From the NCBI GenBank assembly GCA_003213155.1, contig QCNQ01000003.1:31856-95855 (forward strand): a stretch of DNA of 64,000 bases, in the 5' to 3' direction. The position numbers and the translations under genes are program-made. Shown piece after piece: positions 30,196 through 40,501 of this stretch. Source of the stretch: Pelagibacteraceae bacterium AG-426-G02. Lineage in GTDB: Bacteria; Pseudomonadota; Alphaproteobacteria; Pelagibacterales; Pelagibacteraceae. Within the stretch, counting starts at the first letter, position 1, and every line of letters starts with the position of its first letter. Below the pieces are notes generated by a model that saw only the letters and a program-made list of their open reading frames with translations, searched no databases and had not been told where the DNA came from.

Positions 30196-30216
30196 ATTTT
30201 CATAAAACTTAAATGA

Positions 30217-31203
30217 TTACAAATTTTCAATCACCTGATTAAACACTTCATCGGGCTTAAGATTTTTCATCCCATTTCTGTCCCTATGCCAAACATTATC
30301 CACATAATCCTTTGGAACTATTGGAATAATTTTACTATATTTTAGCTCACTCACTGGGTCATTGGCTATTAATCCAAATGATTTAATTCCAAGAGCTGCT
30401 GCAAGATTTAATGGACCTGAATTATTTCCAAGAAAAAAATCTGAATTTTTAATTGCTAATATTACTCCTTGTAGATCTTTATTAGAACAATCGATAAAAT
30501 AATCTTTATTAGACTCAGCAATTATTTTTTTTGCAATATGAGATTTTTCTGGGCTGCAAACGAGATATATATAATTGAATAATTTTTTTTCAAACAAAAG
30601 ATCGGCAAGTTTGATAAAATCTTCCTCATACCACATTTTGTAATCTTCAAAAGAATCAACCCCAAAAGCAATTTTCTTTCCATCCAAAATAAGGTCAGAA
30701 TTGTTTTTTTTGAGACTCTCAACATCAATTTCCAAATTTGGATACTTATTCTCTATAGTTATCGAATTAATCTTAAGTAGTTTTTGAGATCTTTCTGAAT
30801 AATTTAACTTCAAATCCTCCTCATTAAGAAAATTTTTAACAGTAAGCCATTTCTTTTGGTTTTTAAATCCCGGTCCAATAATATTCTTAATTTTTGCCAT
30901 TTTAGCTGCGATGGCAGGTTTATTGACCTTATCTAATATATATACAAAATCATATTTCTTAGATTTAAATAATTTTACTAATTTGAATACATCAACCCAA
31001 TAAAATAAACCCTTTCTAAAATCATTGTAAAAAATTTGATTAATATGTTTTATGTCTTTAAGAATATTTTGGGCTTGAGTTTTTTCTCTGACAACTAAAT
31101 CTATATTTGTTTGATGATGTTGACTGATAGCTTTTATGTAGGGTAATTGCCAGATTAAATCACCTAATTTATGATGAGTATAAACGATACAAATTTTATT
31201 CAT
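30217..31203 (-). CDS. Glycosyltransferase family 9 (heptosyltransferase-like)
   Basis: HHKLGDLIWQLPYIKAIS; DFFLGNNSGPLNLAAALGIKSFGL. Confidence 0.85.
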   Translation of the reverse strand: MNKICIVYTHHKLGDLIWQLPYIKAISQHHQTNIDLVVREKTQAQNILKDIKHINQIFYNDFRKGLFYWVDVFKLVKLFKSKKYDFVYILDKVNKPAIAAKMAKIKNIIGPGFKNQKKWLTVKNFLNEEDLKLNYSERSQKLLKINSITIENKYPNLEIDVESLKKNNSDLILDGKKIAFGVDSFEDYKMWYEEDFIKLADLLFEKKLFNYIYLVCSPEKSHIAKKIIAESNKDYFIDCSNKDLQGVILAIKNSDFFLGNNSGPLNLAAALGIKSFGLIANDPVSELKYSKIIPIVPKDYVDNVWHRDRNGMKNLKPDEVFNQVIENL

Positions 31204-31250
31204 TTTTATTTATGTGATTTCAAAAAAAACTATATAATAAATTTAGTTCT

Positions 31251-31634
31251 ATGAATATAAAATCGTCAAAAACATTAGTCACAGAAGCTTTAAGCGAAAT
31301 TAAAACAATTTCACCAGACGAAGCATTATCAATGATGAATGAAGATAAATGTAATCTAATTGATATTAGAGATATAAGAGAACTTGAAAGAGATGGGCGA
31401 GTTGAAAATTCAAATCATATTCCGAGAGGAATGTTAGAATTTTGGTTAGATCCTGATAGTCCATATTTTAAAGATGGTAAATTAGATATGAATAAAGAAA
31501 TGGTTCTTTTCTGTGCTGGCGGTATGAGATCAGCATTGGCTGCAAAAACTCTTAAAGATATGGGGTTTGAAAAAGTTTCACACATTGATGGTGGGTTTGG
31601 AGCTATTAGAAATAGTAAATTTAAGATTGTTTAA
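31251..31634 (+). CDS. Rhodanese-like domain protein
   Basis: NLIDIRDIRELERDGRV, MVLFCAGGMRSALAAKTLKDMGF. Confidence 0.92.
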   Translation: MNIKSSKTLVTEALSEIKTISPDEALSMMNEDKCNLIDIRDIRELERDGRVENSNHIPRGMLEFWLDPDSPYFKDGKLDMNKEMVLFCAGGMRSALAAKTLKDMGFEKVSHIDGGFGAIRNSKFKIV

Positions 31635-32215
31635 GAAACACACTCTTCTAAAGCATATTCAAGTCTATCTTGTCCCCAAAAAAGTTTATTGTTGACTATG
31701 AAGGTTGGGGCACCGAATACATCATTTTGAAAAGCTTTGTCAGTTAAACTTTTTAATTCGTCTTTTACTTTTTGATTACTTATATCTTCAAAAAATTTTT
31801 TTTTATCAATTTTACAATTATCTAAAATTTCGTTTACGTTAGCTTCGATTGATATATCTATATTATTTTTCCAATAGGCATCAAAACAAATATCAAAGTA
31901 TTCGCTTTTTTTATTTGAATCGATTGAAATAAATCCTCTCATTAAATAAAGGGTATTAATCGGAAATTTTTCGTTCCATTTAAAAGATATATTATTTTTG
32001 TTAGCTATAATTTCGCAATCATTTTTCATATTTTTCATTTTTCGTTCATTAAAAGCAGGAGCAGTTATGTTACCTAACTTATGTAAACCCCCAAGCAAAA
32101 TAGGTTTATAATTAAAATCGACCCCATTTTTATTCTGCATTGATTTAATTTTTTTATAGGCAATGTAAGAATATGGACTAATAAAATCGAAGTAAAAATC
32201 GATGATTTTACTCAT
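31631..32215 (-). CDS. DsbA-family 2-hydroxychromene-2-carboxylate isomerase-like protein
   Basis: IDFYFDFISPYSYIAYKKI; GAPTFIVNNKLFWGQDRLE. Confidence 0.9.
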   Translation of the reverse strand: MSKIIDFYFDFISPYSYIAYKKIKSMQNKNGVDFNYKPILLGGLHKLGNITAPAFNERKMKNMKNDCEIIANKNNISFKWNEKFPINTLYLMRGFISIDSNKKSEYFDICFDAYWKNNIDISIEANVNEILDNCKIDKKKFFEDISNQKVKDELKSLTDKAFQNDVFGAPTFIVNNKLFWGQDRLEYALEECVS

Positions 32216-32681
32216 ATAGGTTAATACTTTTTGCGTAAAATATTCTAATCAGCCAATAAATAAAGATGCCTAAAGGACCAATTAAATAAGTGATTATTAA
32301 TGGGATGCCAACAAGAACCTTATTGATAAAAAACTTTTGTGAGTCTCTTACAATCCAGCCACCGACGAATAAATTAATTGATACAAAGTGGATCCAAAAT
32401 AACATTAAAAAAATATTACTTGAAAACAAACCTGATAAATTACTAATACTTAAATATAATTCAAAATTACTATCAAAATCATAAGCACTTAAATAAGCTT
32501 TATAAAGCACAAATATGTAAGCACCTCCTAATAATGTGATTGGAAAAATAGAAGTAACAAAATATTTTGTAAAGTTTGATTGTGGAAAAAATATTAATAC
32601 TAACCAAAAAGGCAAAACTCCTAAATTCACCCAGAAGTAGAGAATTTCAATTGTAAAGTAAGCATAAATTTGTTCGATCAT
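32208..32681 (-). CDS. ABA4-like (DUF4281) membrane protein
   Basis: ~157-aa four-TM protein; LPFWLVLIFFPQS ... FGVGW-like HFVSINLFVGGWIVRDS ... GPLGIFIYWLIR. Confidence 0.7.
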   Translation of the reverse strand: MIEQIYAYFTIEILYFWVNLGVLPFWLVLIFFPQSNFTKYFVTSIFPITLLGGAYIFVLYKAYLSAYDFDSNFELYLSISNLSGLFSSNIFLMLFWIHFVSINLFVGGWIVRDSQKFFINKVLVGIPLIITYLIGPLGIFIYWLIRIFYAKSINLYE

Positions 32682-32709
32682 TTTAAATTATATTATATTA
32701 GATCTTACA

Positions 32710-33273
32710 ATGATTCCTATAAGAAATAAGAGAAAAACATTACAGGTGACTGTAGATGAAATGAGAAATTTTGCTTTAGCATATGTTGAAAAATATGCCC
32801 CATCTAAACAACAATTAAGAACATATTTACTAAAAAAATATCTTAAATTATCTGTTCCAAATGTAAAAAAACAGGATGTGACAAATTTAATTGATATTGT
32901 TTTATCTGATTTAGAAAAAAATAAATTTATAAATGATAAATTTTATTCTGAAAGTAAAGCCAAAAGTATGATCAGAAGAGGAAGTTCGATTAATAAAATC
33001 AGAAACTTCTTAATTGGCAAAGGTGTTAATGATGAATTTATAAAAGATACAGTTAATAAAATTAATGAAGATAATTCAGATCAAGATTTTTTTTCAGCAA
33101 TTAAAATTTGTAAAAAGAAAAGAATTGGACCAGCTAGGATAGATGATAATAGACCACTTTTTTATAAAAAAGATATCTCTTTATTGGCAAGAAATGGCTT
33201 CGATTTTGAGACATCAAAAAAAGTTATGGAATTAAAAAAAGATGATTATTTAAAAATAATAAAACTACTTTGA
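32710..33273 (+). CDS. recX: RecX regulatory protein
   Basis: ALAYVEKYAPSKQQLRTYLLKKYLK..., LEKNKFINDKFYSESKAKSMIRRGSSINKIRNFLIGKGV. Confidence 0.8.
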   Translation: MIPIRNKRKTLQVTVDEMRNFALAYVEKYAPSKQQLRTYLLKKYLKLSVPNVKKQDVTNLIDIVLSDLEKNKFINDKFYSESKAKSMIRRGSSINKIRNFLIGKGVNDEFIKDTVNKINEDNSDQDFFSAIKICKKKRIGPARIDDNRPLFYKKDISLLARNGFDFETSKKVMELKKDDYLKIIKLL

Positions 33274-33408
33274 TTTTTTTTTCTTTTCTTCTTCAACTAA
33301 TTGATTGATTTTATTTCTAATATAATTTTTAACATATACAAATACCAATAAACCAAAAATAGATACTGATACAATAATTATAAGTATTATTCTTAATTGC
33401 TCATCCAT
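33265..33408 (-). CDS. Small single-TM protein (47 aa), not in supplied track
   Basis: MDEQLRIILIIIVSVSIFGLLVFVYVKNYIRNKINQLVEEEKKKKSK. Confidence 0.5.
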   Translation of the reverse strand: MDEQLRIILIIIVSVSIFGLLVFVYVKNYIRNKINQLVEEEKKKKSK

Positions 33409-33409
33409 A

Positions 33410-34180
33410 CTAAATATTTTTATTTTTTAAGATTAAACTTGGATTTTTAAAATTTTTCTTTCCATATTTAATTTCTTTGCCTTCAAAATCTGAAATTATT
33501 CCTCCAGCATGTTGTAAAATTGCATGACCAGCCGCTATATCCCATTCACAAGCTCTAGGCTCAGCCACATATCCATCATATTCACCAGCAGCAATGACAC
33601 AAAATTTAAGAGAACTTTTCATTCTTACATATTTTTTTACATTAAATTTCTTATGTAATTTTTCTATTTCAGGTTTAATATTGTTTGAATAGGATACAAA
33701 TTTCACATCATTTTTATCAAAATTTTCTGAACAATTTAAATTCTTGGTTTCACCATTTGTAAACTCATAGGCATTATTTGGACCATAAGAGTAAAACATT
33801 CTTTTTTTTGAAGGGGCATAAATTAATCCAGCTACTGGATTTTTGTTAATTATTAATCCAGCATTAATTGTAAATTCCTCTAGATTATTTATGTAGTCGT
33901 AGGTGCCATCTATAGGGTCAATTAGCCAAAAGTTTTCAAGATTGTTTATTGATTTATTATCAGAGGTTTCTTCTGAAATGATGGGAAGTTCAGGTGTTAG
34001 TTCTTTAATTTTTTGAGTGACAATTTTATTAACTTCTAAATCTCCATTGCTAACAGGAGTATTATCAGCTTTAATTTTTTTTATAAGTCCTTGTTTTCTT
34101 AAATCTAAAGAAATTTTTCCTGCATGAATAAATGTATCAATTAGATTTTCGACAATCTCTTTTAAATTCAAATTATTCAT
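33410..34180 (-). CDS. cysQ: Inositol monophosphatase family/3'(2'),5'-bisphosphate nucleotidase
   Basis: PIISEETSD, FWLIDPIDGTYDYINNLEEFTINAGLI, ACEWDIAAGHAILQHAGG. Confidence 0.88.
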   Translation of the reverse strand: MNNLNLKEIVENLIDTFIHAGKISLDLRKQGLIKKIKADNTPVSNGDLEVNKIVTQKIKELTPELPIISEETSDNKSINNLENFWLIDPIDGTYDYINNLEEFTINAGLIINKNPVAGLIYAPSKKRMFYSYGPNNAYEFTNGETKNLNCSENFDKNDVKFVSYSNNIKPEIEKLHKKFNVKKYVRMKSSLKFCVIAAGEYDGYVAEPRACEWDIAAGHAILQHAGGIISDFEGKEIKYGKKNFKNPSLILKNKNI

Positions 34181-34343
34181 TGATTTTTATTAATTCTATA
34201 TTTTTAGTATTTATTACTTTTTTTCCAACATTTTCAAAATTAACTGTCACTTTTTCTTTTATAATTGATTGAACTTGACCTATACCCCAGTTTTTATTAG
34301 AGGGATTGATAACTTTGTCTCCTGGTTCAAAATCTAATATCAT
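34173..34343 (-). CDS. DUF3553-like small protein (56 aa), not in supplied track
   Basis: [56 protein letters not shown]; 8-nt overlap with cysQ start. Confidence 0.7.
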   Translation of the reverse strand: MILDFEPGDKVINPSNKNWGIGQVQSIIKEKVTVNFENVGKKVINTKNIELIKINE

Positions 34344-34384
34344 TTAATTTAACTTATATTAGAAATAAGTATAAATACCATCAA

Positions 34385-35503
34385 ATGAATAAAGAATTAA
34401 ATTCAATAGGATTAAACAAGAAACCATCAGACACAAAAGTAGTTGTTGCAATGTCTGGAGGTGTAGATTCATCTACTGTTGCAGGTATGATGAAAAAAGA
34501 AGGATATGACGTAATTGGTATTACTTTAAAACTTTATGACGATGCAAAGCAGGTCGCGGAGTCAAAGCAATGTTGTTCTGGTCAAGATATCATGGATGCA
34601 AAAAGAGTTGCTCAAAAATTAGATATAGAACATAAAATTTTATATTATCAAAATAAATTTAAGCAAGGAGTGATAGATAATTTTGTTGATAGCTACTTAA
34701 AAGGTGAAACTCCAATACCTTGTGTTCAATGTAATCAAACAGTAAAATTTAAGGATTTATTTGAAGTTTCTAAAGATTTAAATGCTGATGCTTTAATCAC
34801 TGGGCATTATGTGAAAAGTGTTACTTCAAATAATTATACAAATATGTACAGAGCTATCGACGAAAATAGAGATCAAAGTTATTTTCTTTTCAATACTACT
34901 AGAGAACAACTTGATTATTTAAGATTTCCATTAGGCGGTCTCCATAAAAGTGAAACACGTGAAATTGCCAAAAAACTAGACCTTAATGTTGCTGATAAAC
35001 CAGACAGCCAGGATATATGTTTTGTACCTGGTGGAGATTATGCATCAGTAATTCAAAAATTCAGACCAGACTCATTTAAAAAAGGAAACATAAAAGATCT
35101 TAAAGGTAATGTAATTGGTGTTCACGATGGAATTATAAATTTTACTATTGGTCAAAGAAAAGGAATAAAAGTTTCTGACAAAGAAGCTTTATACGTTATT
35201 AAAATTAATTCTGAAAAAAATGAAATAATTGTTGGACCAAAAGAATATTTAGGAAAGAAAGATATTTTATTAAAAAATGTTAATTTATTAGCAAATGAAC
35301 AAGAATTTAAATCTAGCATTTTTGTAAAAGTTAGATCTACTGGTAAGTTGCTTAAAGCAAACGTTAACCTAAGTGATCAAAATGGTGCGAATGTAAACCT
35401 TGAAAGCCCTGAAGATGGAATATCACCAGGCCAGGCATGTGTTTTCTACAATAAAGATGCTTTAGGTTATAAAGTATTAGGAGGTGGCTGGATAAAGGAA
35501 TAA
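34385..35503 (+). CDS. mnmA: tRNA-specific 2-thiouridylase
   Basis: [61 protein letters not shown]. Confidence 0.97.
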   Translation: MNKELNSIGLNKKPSDTKVVVAMSGGVDSSTVAGMMKKEGYDVIGITLKLYDDAKQVAESKQCCSGQDIMDAKRVAQKLDIEHKILYYQNKFKQGVIDNFVDSYLKGETPIPCVQCNQTVKFKDLFEVSKDLNADALITGHYVKSVTSNNYTNMYRAIDENRDQSYFLFNTTREQLDYLRFPLGGLHKSETREIAKKLDLNVADKPDSQDICFVPGGDYASVIQKFRPDSFKKGNIKDLKGNVIGVHDGIINFTIGQRKGIKVSDKEALYVIKINSEKNEIIVGPKEYLGKKDILLKNVNLLANEQEFKSSIFVKVRSTGKLLKANVNLSDQNGANVNLESPEDGISPGQACVFYNKDALGYKVLGGGWIKE

Positions 35504-35504
35504 G

Positions 35505-35588
35505 CTATTTTTTCTTATTTTTTTTTCTAGCTCTTCTTTTTTTCGACCCCATTTTTCTTCGGCCTCTATGTTTCTTTGGGTAACTCAT
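35505..35588 (-). CDS. Very small highly basic ORF (27 aa), not in supplied track
   Basis: MSYPKKHRGRRKMGSKKRRARKKNKKK in the mnmA/metC gap. Confidence 0.5.
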   Translation of the reverse strand: MSYPKKHRGRRKMGSKKRRARKKNKKK

Positions 35589-35661
35589 TAAATCCTTTTC
35601 ATTAATTTATTGAATTTTTGATATGGATATAGCATTGTCCTTTAATCATATCAATTTTTTT

Positions 35662-36837
35662 ATGGGTAAATCTTTTAAAACATTTTTAAAACACACTGCA
35701 AAAGATTTTCATAACCAATCAGTAAATCCACCAGTGGTTAGAGCATCGACAATTATTTTTAAGTCTATGCAACATATAAGAAAAACTCAAAAAAAAGCTC
35801 TACGAAATCCAATAGGTGGACATTTTGATTATGGCAGACAAGGGACCTCTACTACTTATATATTACAAAAAATTTTAACAAAACTTGAGGAAAGTTATCA
35901 TGTTTTTACGACACCAACAGGTTTTGGCTCCGTTTTTTTAGCAATATTCAGCGTTGTTAGACCTGGAGATGAAATGTTAGTTGCAGATCCAGTTTACAGC
36001 CCTACACGAATTTTAACTGAAGATTATCTAAAAGATTTTAATATAAAGACAGTTTTTTATAATCCGCATAACCTCAATACATTAAAAAACAATATTACAA
36101 AGAAAACAAAATTGATTTTTGTAGAGAATCCTGGGAGCAATACATTTGATTTTCAAGACTTGGGTAAAATTATTTCGATTGCAAAAAAGTATAAGCTATA
36201 TACTGCAATTGATAATACTTGGGGTACTCCTTATTACTTAAAACCAATTAAACTTGGTTTTGATATGTCAATTGTCTCTGCAACTAAATATTATTCTGGA
36301 CATTCAGATGTTATGGGTGGGAGTTTGGCAGTAAATAAAAGAGTATTTTCTAAAGTTAAAGCAGCAGAAAAAATTACAGGTCTTAGATTAGGACCTGATG
36401 ATGCTTATTTAATAACTAGGGGATTAAGAACGTTAGACGTGAGATTAGACAGACATAGAGAAAATGCTAAAAAAGTTGCAGCATTTTTATCAAAAAATAA
36501 AAGAATTAAATTATTATATCCTTTCAAAAAAAATTCACAAAATTTTAGAATGTGGAAAAAATATTATTCTGGAGCGTCAGGTCTAATGGGATTAAAGATA
36601 AAAGCTAAGAATATTAATTCTGTTCGAAAGTTTGTTAATTCATTAAAATTGTTTGGCTATGGCTATAGTTGGGGTGGATTTGAGAGTTTAGCGCTTCATC
36701 AAGAATTTAGAGAAACCGGTAAAAGAAAATATATGAACTTACCAAAAGATGAACATTTAGTAAGATTACATATAGGTCTTGAAGATCCTAATGATTTGAT
36801 TGCTGATATCAAACAAGCTTTAAGACATTTAAGATGA
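35662..36837 (+). CDS. metC: Cys/Met metabolism PLP enzyme, cystathionine beta-lyase
   Basis: HFDYGRQGTSTTYILQKILTKLEESYHVFTTPTGFGSVFLAI, SATKYYSGHSDVMGG. Internal ATG (MGKSFKTFLKHTAKDFHNQSVNPPVVRASTI) preferred over 35623. Confidence 0.9.
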   Translation: MGKSFKTFLKHTAKDFHNQSVNPPVVRASTIIFKSMQHIRKTQKKALRNPIGGHFDYGRQGTSTTYILQKILTKLEESYHVFTTPTGFGSVFLAIFSVVRPGDEMLVADPVYSPTRILTEDYLKDFNIKTVFYNPHNLNTLKNNITKKTKLIFVENPGSNTFDFQDLGKIISIAKKYKLYTAIDNTWGTPYYLKPIKLGFDMSIVSATKYYSGHSDVMGGSLAVNKRVFSKVKAAEKITGLRLGPDDAYLITRGLRTLDVRLDRHRENAKKVAAFLSKNKRIKLLYPFKKNSQNFRMWKKYYSGASGLMGLKIKAKNINSVRKFVNSLKLFGYGYSWGGFESLALHQEFRETGKRKYMNLPKDEHLVRLHIGLEDPNDLIADIKQALRHLR

Positions 36838-38054
36838 GTTCTGAAAAATTTTTTCGTTCAAAAACAGCGATAGTAACTTTATTTTCTGCATGCTTTGTTG
36901 TTTTGATTTCTTTGGGTGTCAGACAAACATTTGGTTTGTTCTTTATGGACTTCAACGAGAGTTTAAAGATAAGTAACACCGCATTTGGTTTTGCTATTGG
37001 GATGCAGATGTTGATGTGGGGTATAACAGGTCCTATCTTCGGAGCTATAGCAGATAAATACGGAGGACATATAGCTATAATTGGAGCATTTATTTTTTAT
37101 ACTTTAGGCGTTTATTTTTTATACACGGGTCCAAATACTGGAATATTTTTTCAAATCCATATGGGTTTATTAATCGGAATAGGTCTTGGTGGAACAGCAA
37201 TAAGTATTCCTATGTCAGTTGTAGGAAAACATTTTCCATTATCTACAAGAACGATTGCAATGAGTTTTGTTACTGCTGTTGGATCATTTGGTTACTTTCT
37301 TTCACCAATTTTTACTAATTTTTCTCTCACAGAGTTTGGTTGGAACTACACATTATTTGTTTTTTGCTTATTTTTGTTATCTGGTTTAGTTGCAGCATAT
37401 TTTGTCAGATCTCCATCTAAAACGGAAAGTATCGAAAAAACTTCAGATCAATCTTTTAAGGAAGCTCTCTCAGAAGCTTTTAAAACTAAAAGTTATATTT
37501 TACTTGTATCAGGGTTTTTTGTATGCGGTTTTCATATAACTTTGGTTGGAACGCATGTACCTAAATATGTAATAGATAGAGGACTTGAGGATTGGACTGC
37601 AGCAGCAATTTTATCTTTGATCGGTTTATTTAATATTTTTGGTTCACTATTAAGTGGCTACCTCTCTGCAAAAATGAGTAAGAAAATTATCCTTAGTGCA
37701 ATTTATTTTTTAAGAGGTGTTTCTATAATTTTTTTTATATTTATGCCCGCAAGTAATATTAATGCGTTTTTATTTGGTGCAAGTTTTGGTTTTTTATGGC
37801 TATCAACAGTGCCTGCAACAAGTGGAATTGTAGCTCACCTGTTTGGGACAAAGTATTTAGGTCTTCTGTATGGAATTGTTTTTTTAAGTCACCAAGTTGG
37901 ATCTTTTTTTGGCGCTTATCTAGGGGGTTTATTTTATGATCTATATGGGTCATATGATTATGCGTGGTATTTAGCAATTGCATTGTCAGTTTTTGCAGCA
38001 ATAATTCATCTGCCAATTAGAGAAGAACCAGTTTTAAGACTAAAAACAGAATAA
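36834..38054 (+). CDS. MFS transporter
   Basis: 12-TM pattern; GVRQTFGLFFMDFNESLKISNTAFGFAIGMQML, GAIADKYGGHIAI. Confidence 0.92.
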   Translation: MSSEKFFRSKTAIVTLFSACFVVLISLGVRQTFGLFFMDFNESLKISNTAFGFAIGMQMLMWGITGPIFGAIADKYGGHIAIIGAFIFYTLGVYFLYTGPNTGIFFQIHMGLLIGIGLGGTAISIPMSVVGKHFPLSTRTIAMSFVTAVGSFGYFLSPIFTNFSLTEFGWNYTLFVFCLFLLSGLVAAYFVRSPSKTESIEKTSDQSFKEALSEAFKTKSYILLVSGFFVCGFHITLVGTHVPKYVIDRGLEDWTAAAILSLIGLFNIFGSLLSGYLSAKMSKKIILSAIYFLRGVSIIFFIFMPASNINAFLFGASFGFLWLSTVPATSGIVAHLFGTKYLGLLYGIVFLSHQVGSFFGAYLGGLFYDLYGSYDYAWYLAIALSVFAAIIHLPIREEPVLRLKTE

Positions 38055-38055
38055 T

Positions 38056-39207
38056 TTGAACAGATTAAATCAATTAACAGAGATACATCAGTCAGGAAAA
38101 CCCTACATTATTTATAAATCTAAAAAAGGATTTAATCTTTATACTAATTTTTCAAAAAAAATTATTTTAAATAATAAAAATATTAAAAGTTTTTTAACTA
38201 AAAAAAATAAAAAGAAATCAAAAGATACCGACCTTTTTATTGGTTTCTTTGGATATGAGTTATTGAATAATCTGATTGATGTTAAAATCCCAAAACAAAA
38301 GAATTTAAATTTTCCCAAAGGTATTTTCTATAAACCAGAAAAAAAAATCAAACTAAACAACAAGTTAAATTATGATTTTGAAAATTTTAAATCAGGTAAT
38401 TTTAAAATAAATATTAATAGAAAAAATTATACAAAAATATTCAATAAATTTAAAAAAAAAATAAAAAGTGGGGAAACATATCAAATTAAAATTTGCACTA
38501 AATATAAAACAAAGTCAAAAATTAATCCGTTAGATTTTTTTTCGAGGTTATCCAATACTAACCTAGCTCCTGAGGCTTTTATGGTTAAAGATCATAATTA
38601 TTCAATAATTAGCTGTTCCCCAGAAACTTTAATTACAAAAAAGGGGAGTGATATATCTACAAAACCAATAGCTGGAACTGTAAAAAAAACGAAACATTTA
38701 AATAAATTGAAGGCATTAAATTATTTTAGAAAAAATTTAAAAGAAACCAAAGAGCACAATATGATTGTTGATATGGAAAGAAATGATTTATCAAGAATTT
38801 GCAAAGTGGGCACTGTAAAATTATCTAAACAAAAAATCGTAGAGGAATATAAAGACCTTTTTCATTATGTCAGCCTCATCAAGGGTAAATTAAAAAAAAA
38901 TATAAATAATTTTGAAATCATTAAAGCAATGATGCCTGGTGGTTCAGTTATTGGGTGTCCAAAGATAAACACACTTAATCTTTTAAATAATCAGGAAAAA
39001 GAAAACAGGAATATTTATACAGGTAGTTTTGGCTACATAAAATTCAATGGTGATATGAGATTTAACATAATTATACGTTCAATTTTAAATTTTAAAAATA
39101 TATCTGAAATTTCAGTTGCTTCAGGTGTTGTGGTCGATAGTAATGCCAATCATGAGTTTAATGAAAATTTTCTTAAAGCTAAAGCGTTAATAGATTTATT
39201 TAAATGA
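38056..39207 (+). CDS. pabB: Aminodeoxychorismate synthase component I/chorismate-binding protein (TTG start)
   Basis: SCSPETLITKKGSDISTKPIAGTVKK, KEHNMIVDMERNDLSRICKVGTVK, MMPGGSVIGCPK. Confidence 0.9.
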   Translation: MNRLNQLTEIHQSGKPYIIYKSKKGFNLYTNFSKKIILNNKNIKSFLTKKNKKKSKDTDLFIGFFGYELLNNLIDVKIPKQKNLNFPKGIFYKPEKKIKLNNKLNYDFENFKSGNFKININRKNYTKIFNKFKKKIKSGETYQIKICTKYKTKSKINPLDFFSRLSNTNLAPEAFMVKDHNYSIISCSPETLITKKGSDISTKPIAGTVKKTKHLNKLKALNYFRKNLKETKEHNMIVDMERNDLSRICKVGTVKLSKQKIVEEYKDLFHYVSLIKGKLKKNINNFEIIKAMMPGGSVIGCPKINTLNLLNNQEKENRNIYTGSFGYIKFNGDMRFNIIIRSILNFKNISEISVASGVVVDSNANHEFNENFLKAKALIDLFK

Positions 39208-39761
39208 TTTATGTAATTGATCATAACGACTCCTTTACTCATAATGTAGTTCATCAATTTGCTTTGTTTGATAAAGTTGAGTGCGATAACTATGATAAAA
39301 TTAATGAAAATAAAATTAAGCAAGCATCTACAATAATTTTTTCACCTGGACCAGGTAATCCAAAAAATTATCCAATCACCTCAAAAATTTATAAAAAATA
39401 TAAAGGTAAAAAGAAAATCATAGGGATTTGTCTAGGATTTCAACATATTTTATTTTGTGAAGGCGCAAAAATTGTTGAACAAAAAAAAATTTATCATGGA
39501 TTTCAATCAAATATAAAAGTAATCACTAATAAATCTTTATTCAAAAAAGAAAAAATATTTAAAGTTGGTAGGTATCATTCTTTAAAATTAAAAGAGCCTT
39601 TCAAATCTAATAATTTTGAGATAACTATGAGATGTTTAAATTCAAAAGTTGCAATGGCATTTGAAAATCAAAAGGAAAAAATTTATGGATTTCAATTTCA
39701 CCCAGAATCTTTTTTAACTATCAATGGTAACCTACTTATTAAAAAAATCTTATCAGCTTAA
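39204..39761 (+). CDS. pabA: Glutamine amidotransferase, anthranilate/aminodeoxychorismate synthase component II
   Basis: IYVIDHNDSFTHNVVHQF, IIFSPGPGNPKNYP, IIGICLGFQHILF, YGFQFHPES. Confidence 0.92.
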   Translation: MIYVIDHNDSFTHNVVHQFALFDKVECDNYDKINENKIKQASTIIFSPGPGNPKNYPITSKIYKKYKGKKKIIGICLGFQHILFCEGAKIVEQKKIYHGFQSNIKVITNKSLFKKEKIFKVGRYHSLKLKEPFKSNNFEITMRCLNSKVAMAFENQKEKIYGFQFHPESFLTINGNLLIKKILSA

Positions 39762-39820
39762 AGACTTAAAACAGATAGAATTCCAAGATCTTTGGGGGGG
39801 ATCATGGAATTTTTACAACG

Positions 39821-40498
39821 ATGTGGATTTTTGGCAAACCAGCAAAAATCTTATTTTTTGATAATCATTTAAAAAACTTAATTTTATCATTAAAAAAATA
39901 TCAAATTAAAAAGAAATCATTAAGGTCGGATATTTTACAAATAATAAATAAAAATCTATCCAAAAAGAGGAAATATAATCACCTATTGAGAATTGCTATA
40001 AATAAAAAAGTTATTTCAATATCTTTAAGGAAAAGAGTTAAACCAAAATTAAATTTTAATTTGAAGTTAGTAAAATTAAAAAGAGAAAAACCAGAGTTTA
40101 AAAATCTTAAATACAAAAAGATCTTATCTTATTTATCTAAAATGGATAACTCCCAATCAGATATTGCATTGGTATCTAATAAGAAATTATTAGAAACTGG
40201 AACCTCAAATTTATTATTTGTTAAAAATCAAAAATTTTTTACTCCCAAAAAGGATTATTATGAGGGAAATACTTATAAATTTTTCAAAACAAAAATAACA
40301 AAGATTTTTAAGAAAGATATTTTGCTTAAAGAGATAAAAAATTACGATGAAATTTTATTGATAGGATCTGGAAAAGGGGTTGCTTCAGTTAGAACTATAA
40401 ATGAGCTTAAATGGAAAAGAAAAAACCTAAAAAAATTTAAGTTTTTATCAAAACAATATGATGCAGTCATAAATAAATGCAATTCTTATAGATTTTAA
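39821..40498 (+). CDS. Aminotransferase class IV (aminodeoxychorismate lyase-like)
   Basis: DIALVSNKKLLETGTSNLLFVKNQKFFTP; position after pabBA. Confidence 0.7.
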   Translation: MWIFGKPAKILFFDNHLKNLILSLKKYQIKKKSLRSDILQIINKNLSKKRKYNHLLRIAINKKVISISLRKRVKPKLNFNLKLVKLKREKPEFKNLKYKKILSYLSKMDNSQSDIALVSNKKLLETGTSNLLFVKNQKFFTPKKDYYEGNTYKFFKTKITKIFKKDILLKEIKNYDEILLIGSGKGVASVRTINELKWKRKNLKKFKFLSKQYDAVINKCNSYRF

Positions 40499-40501
40499 TA
40501 G

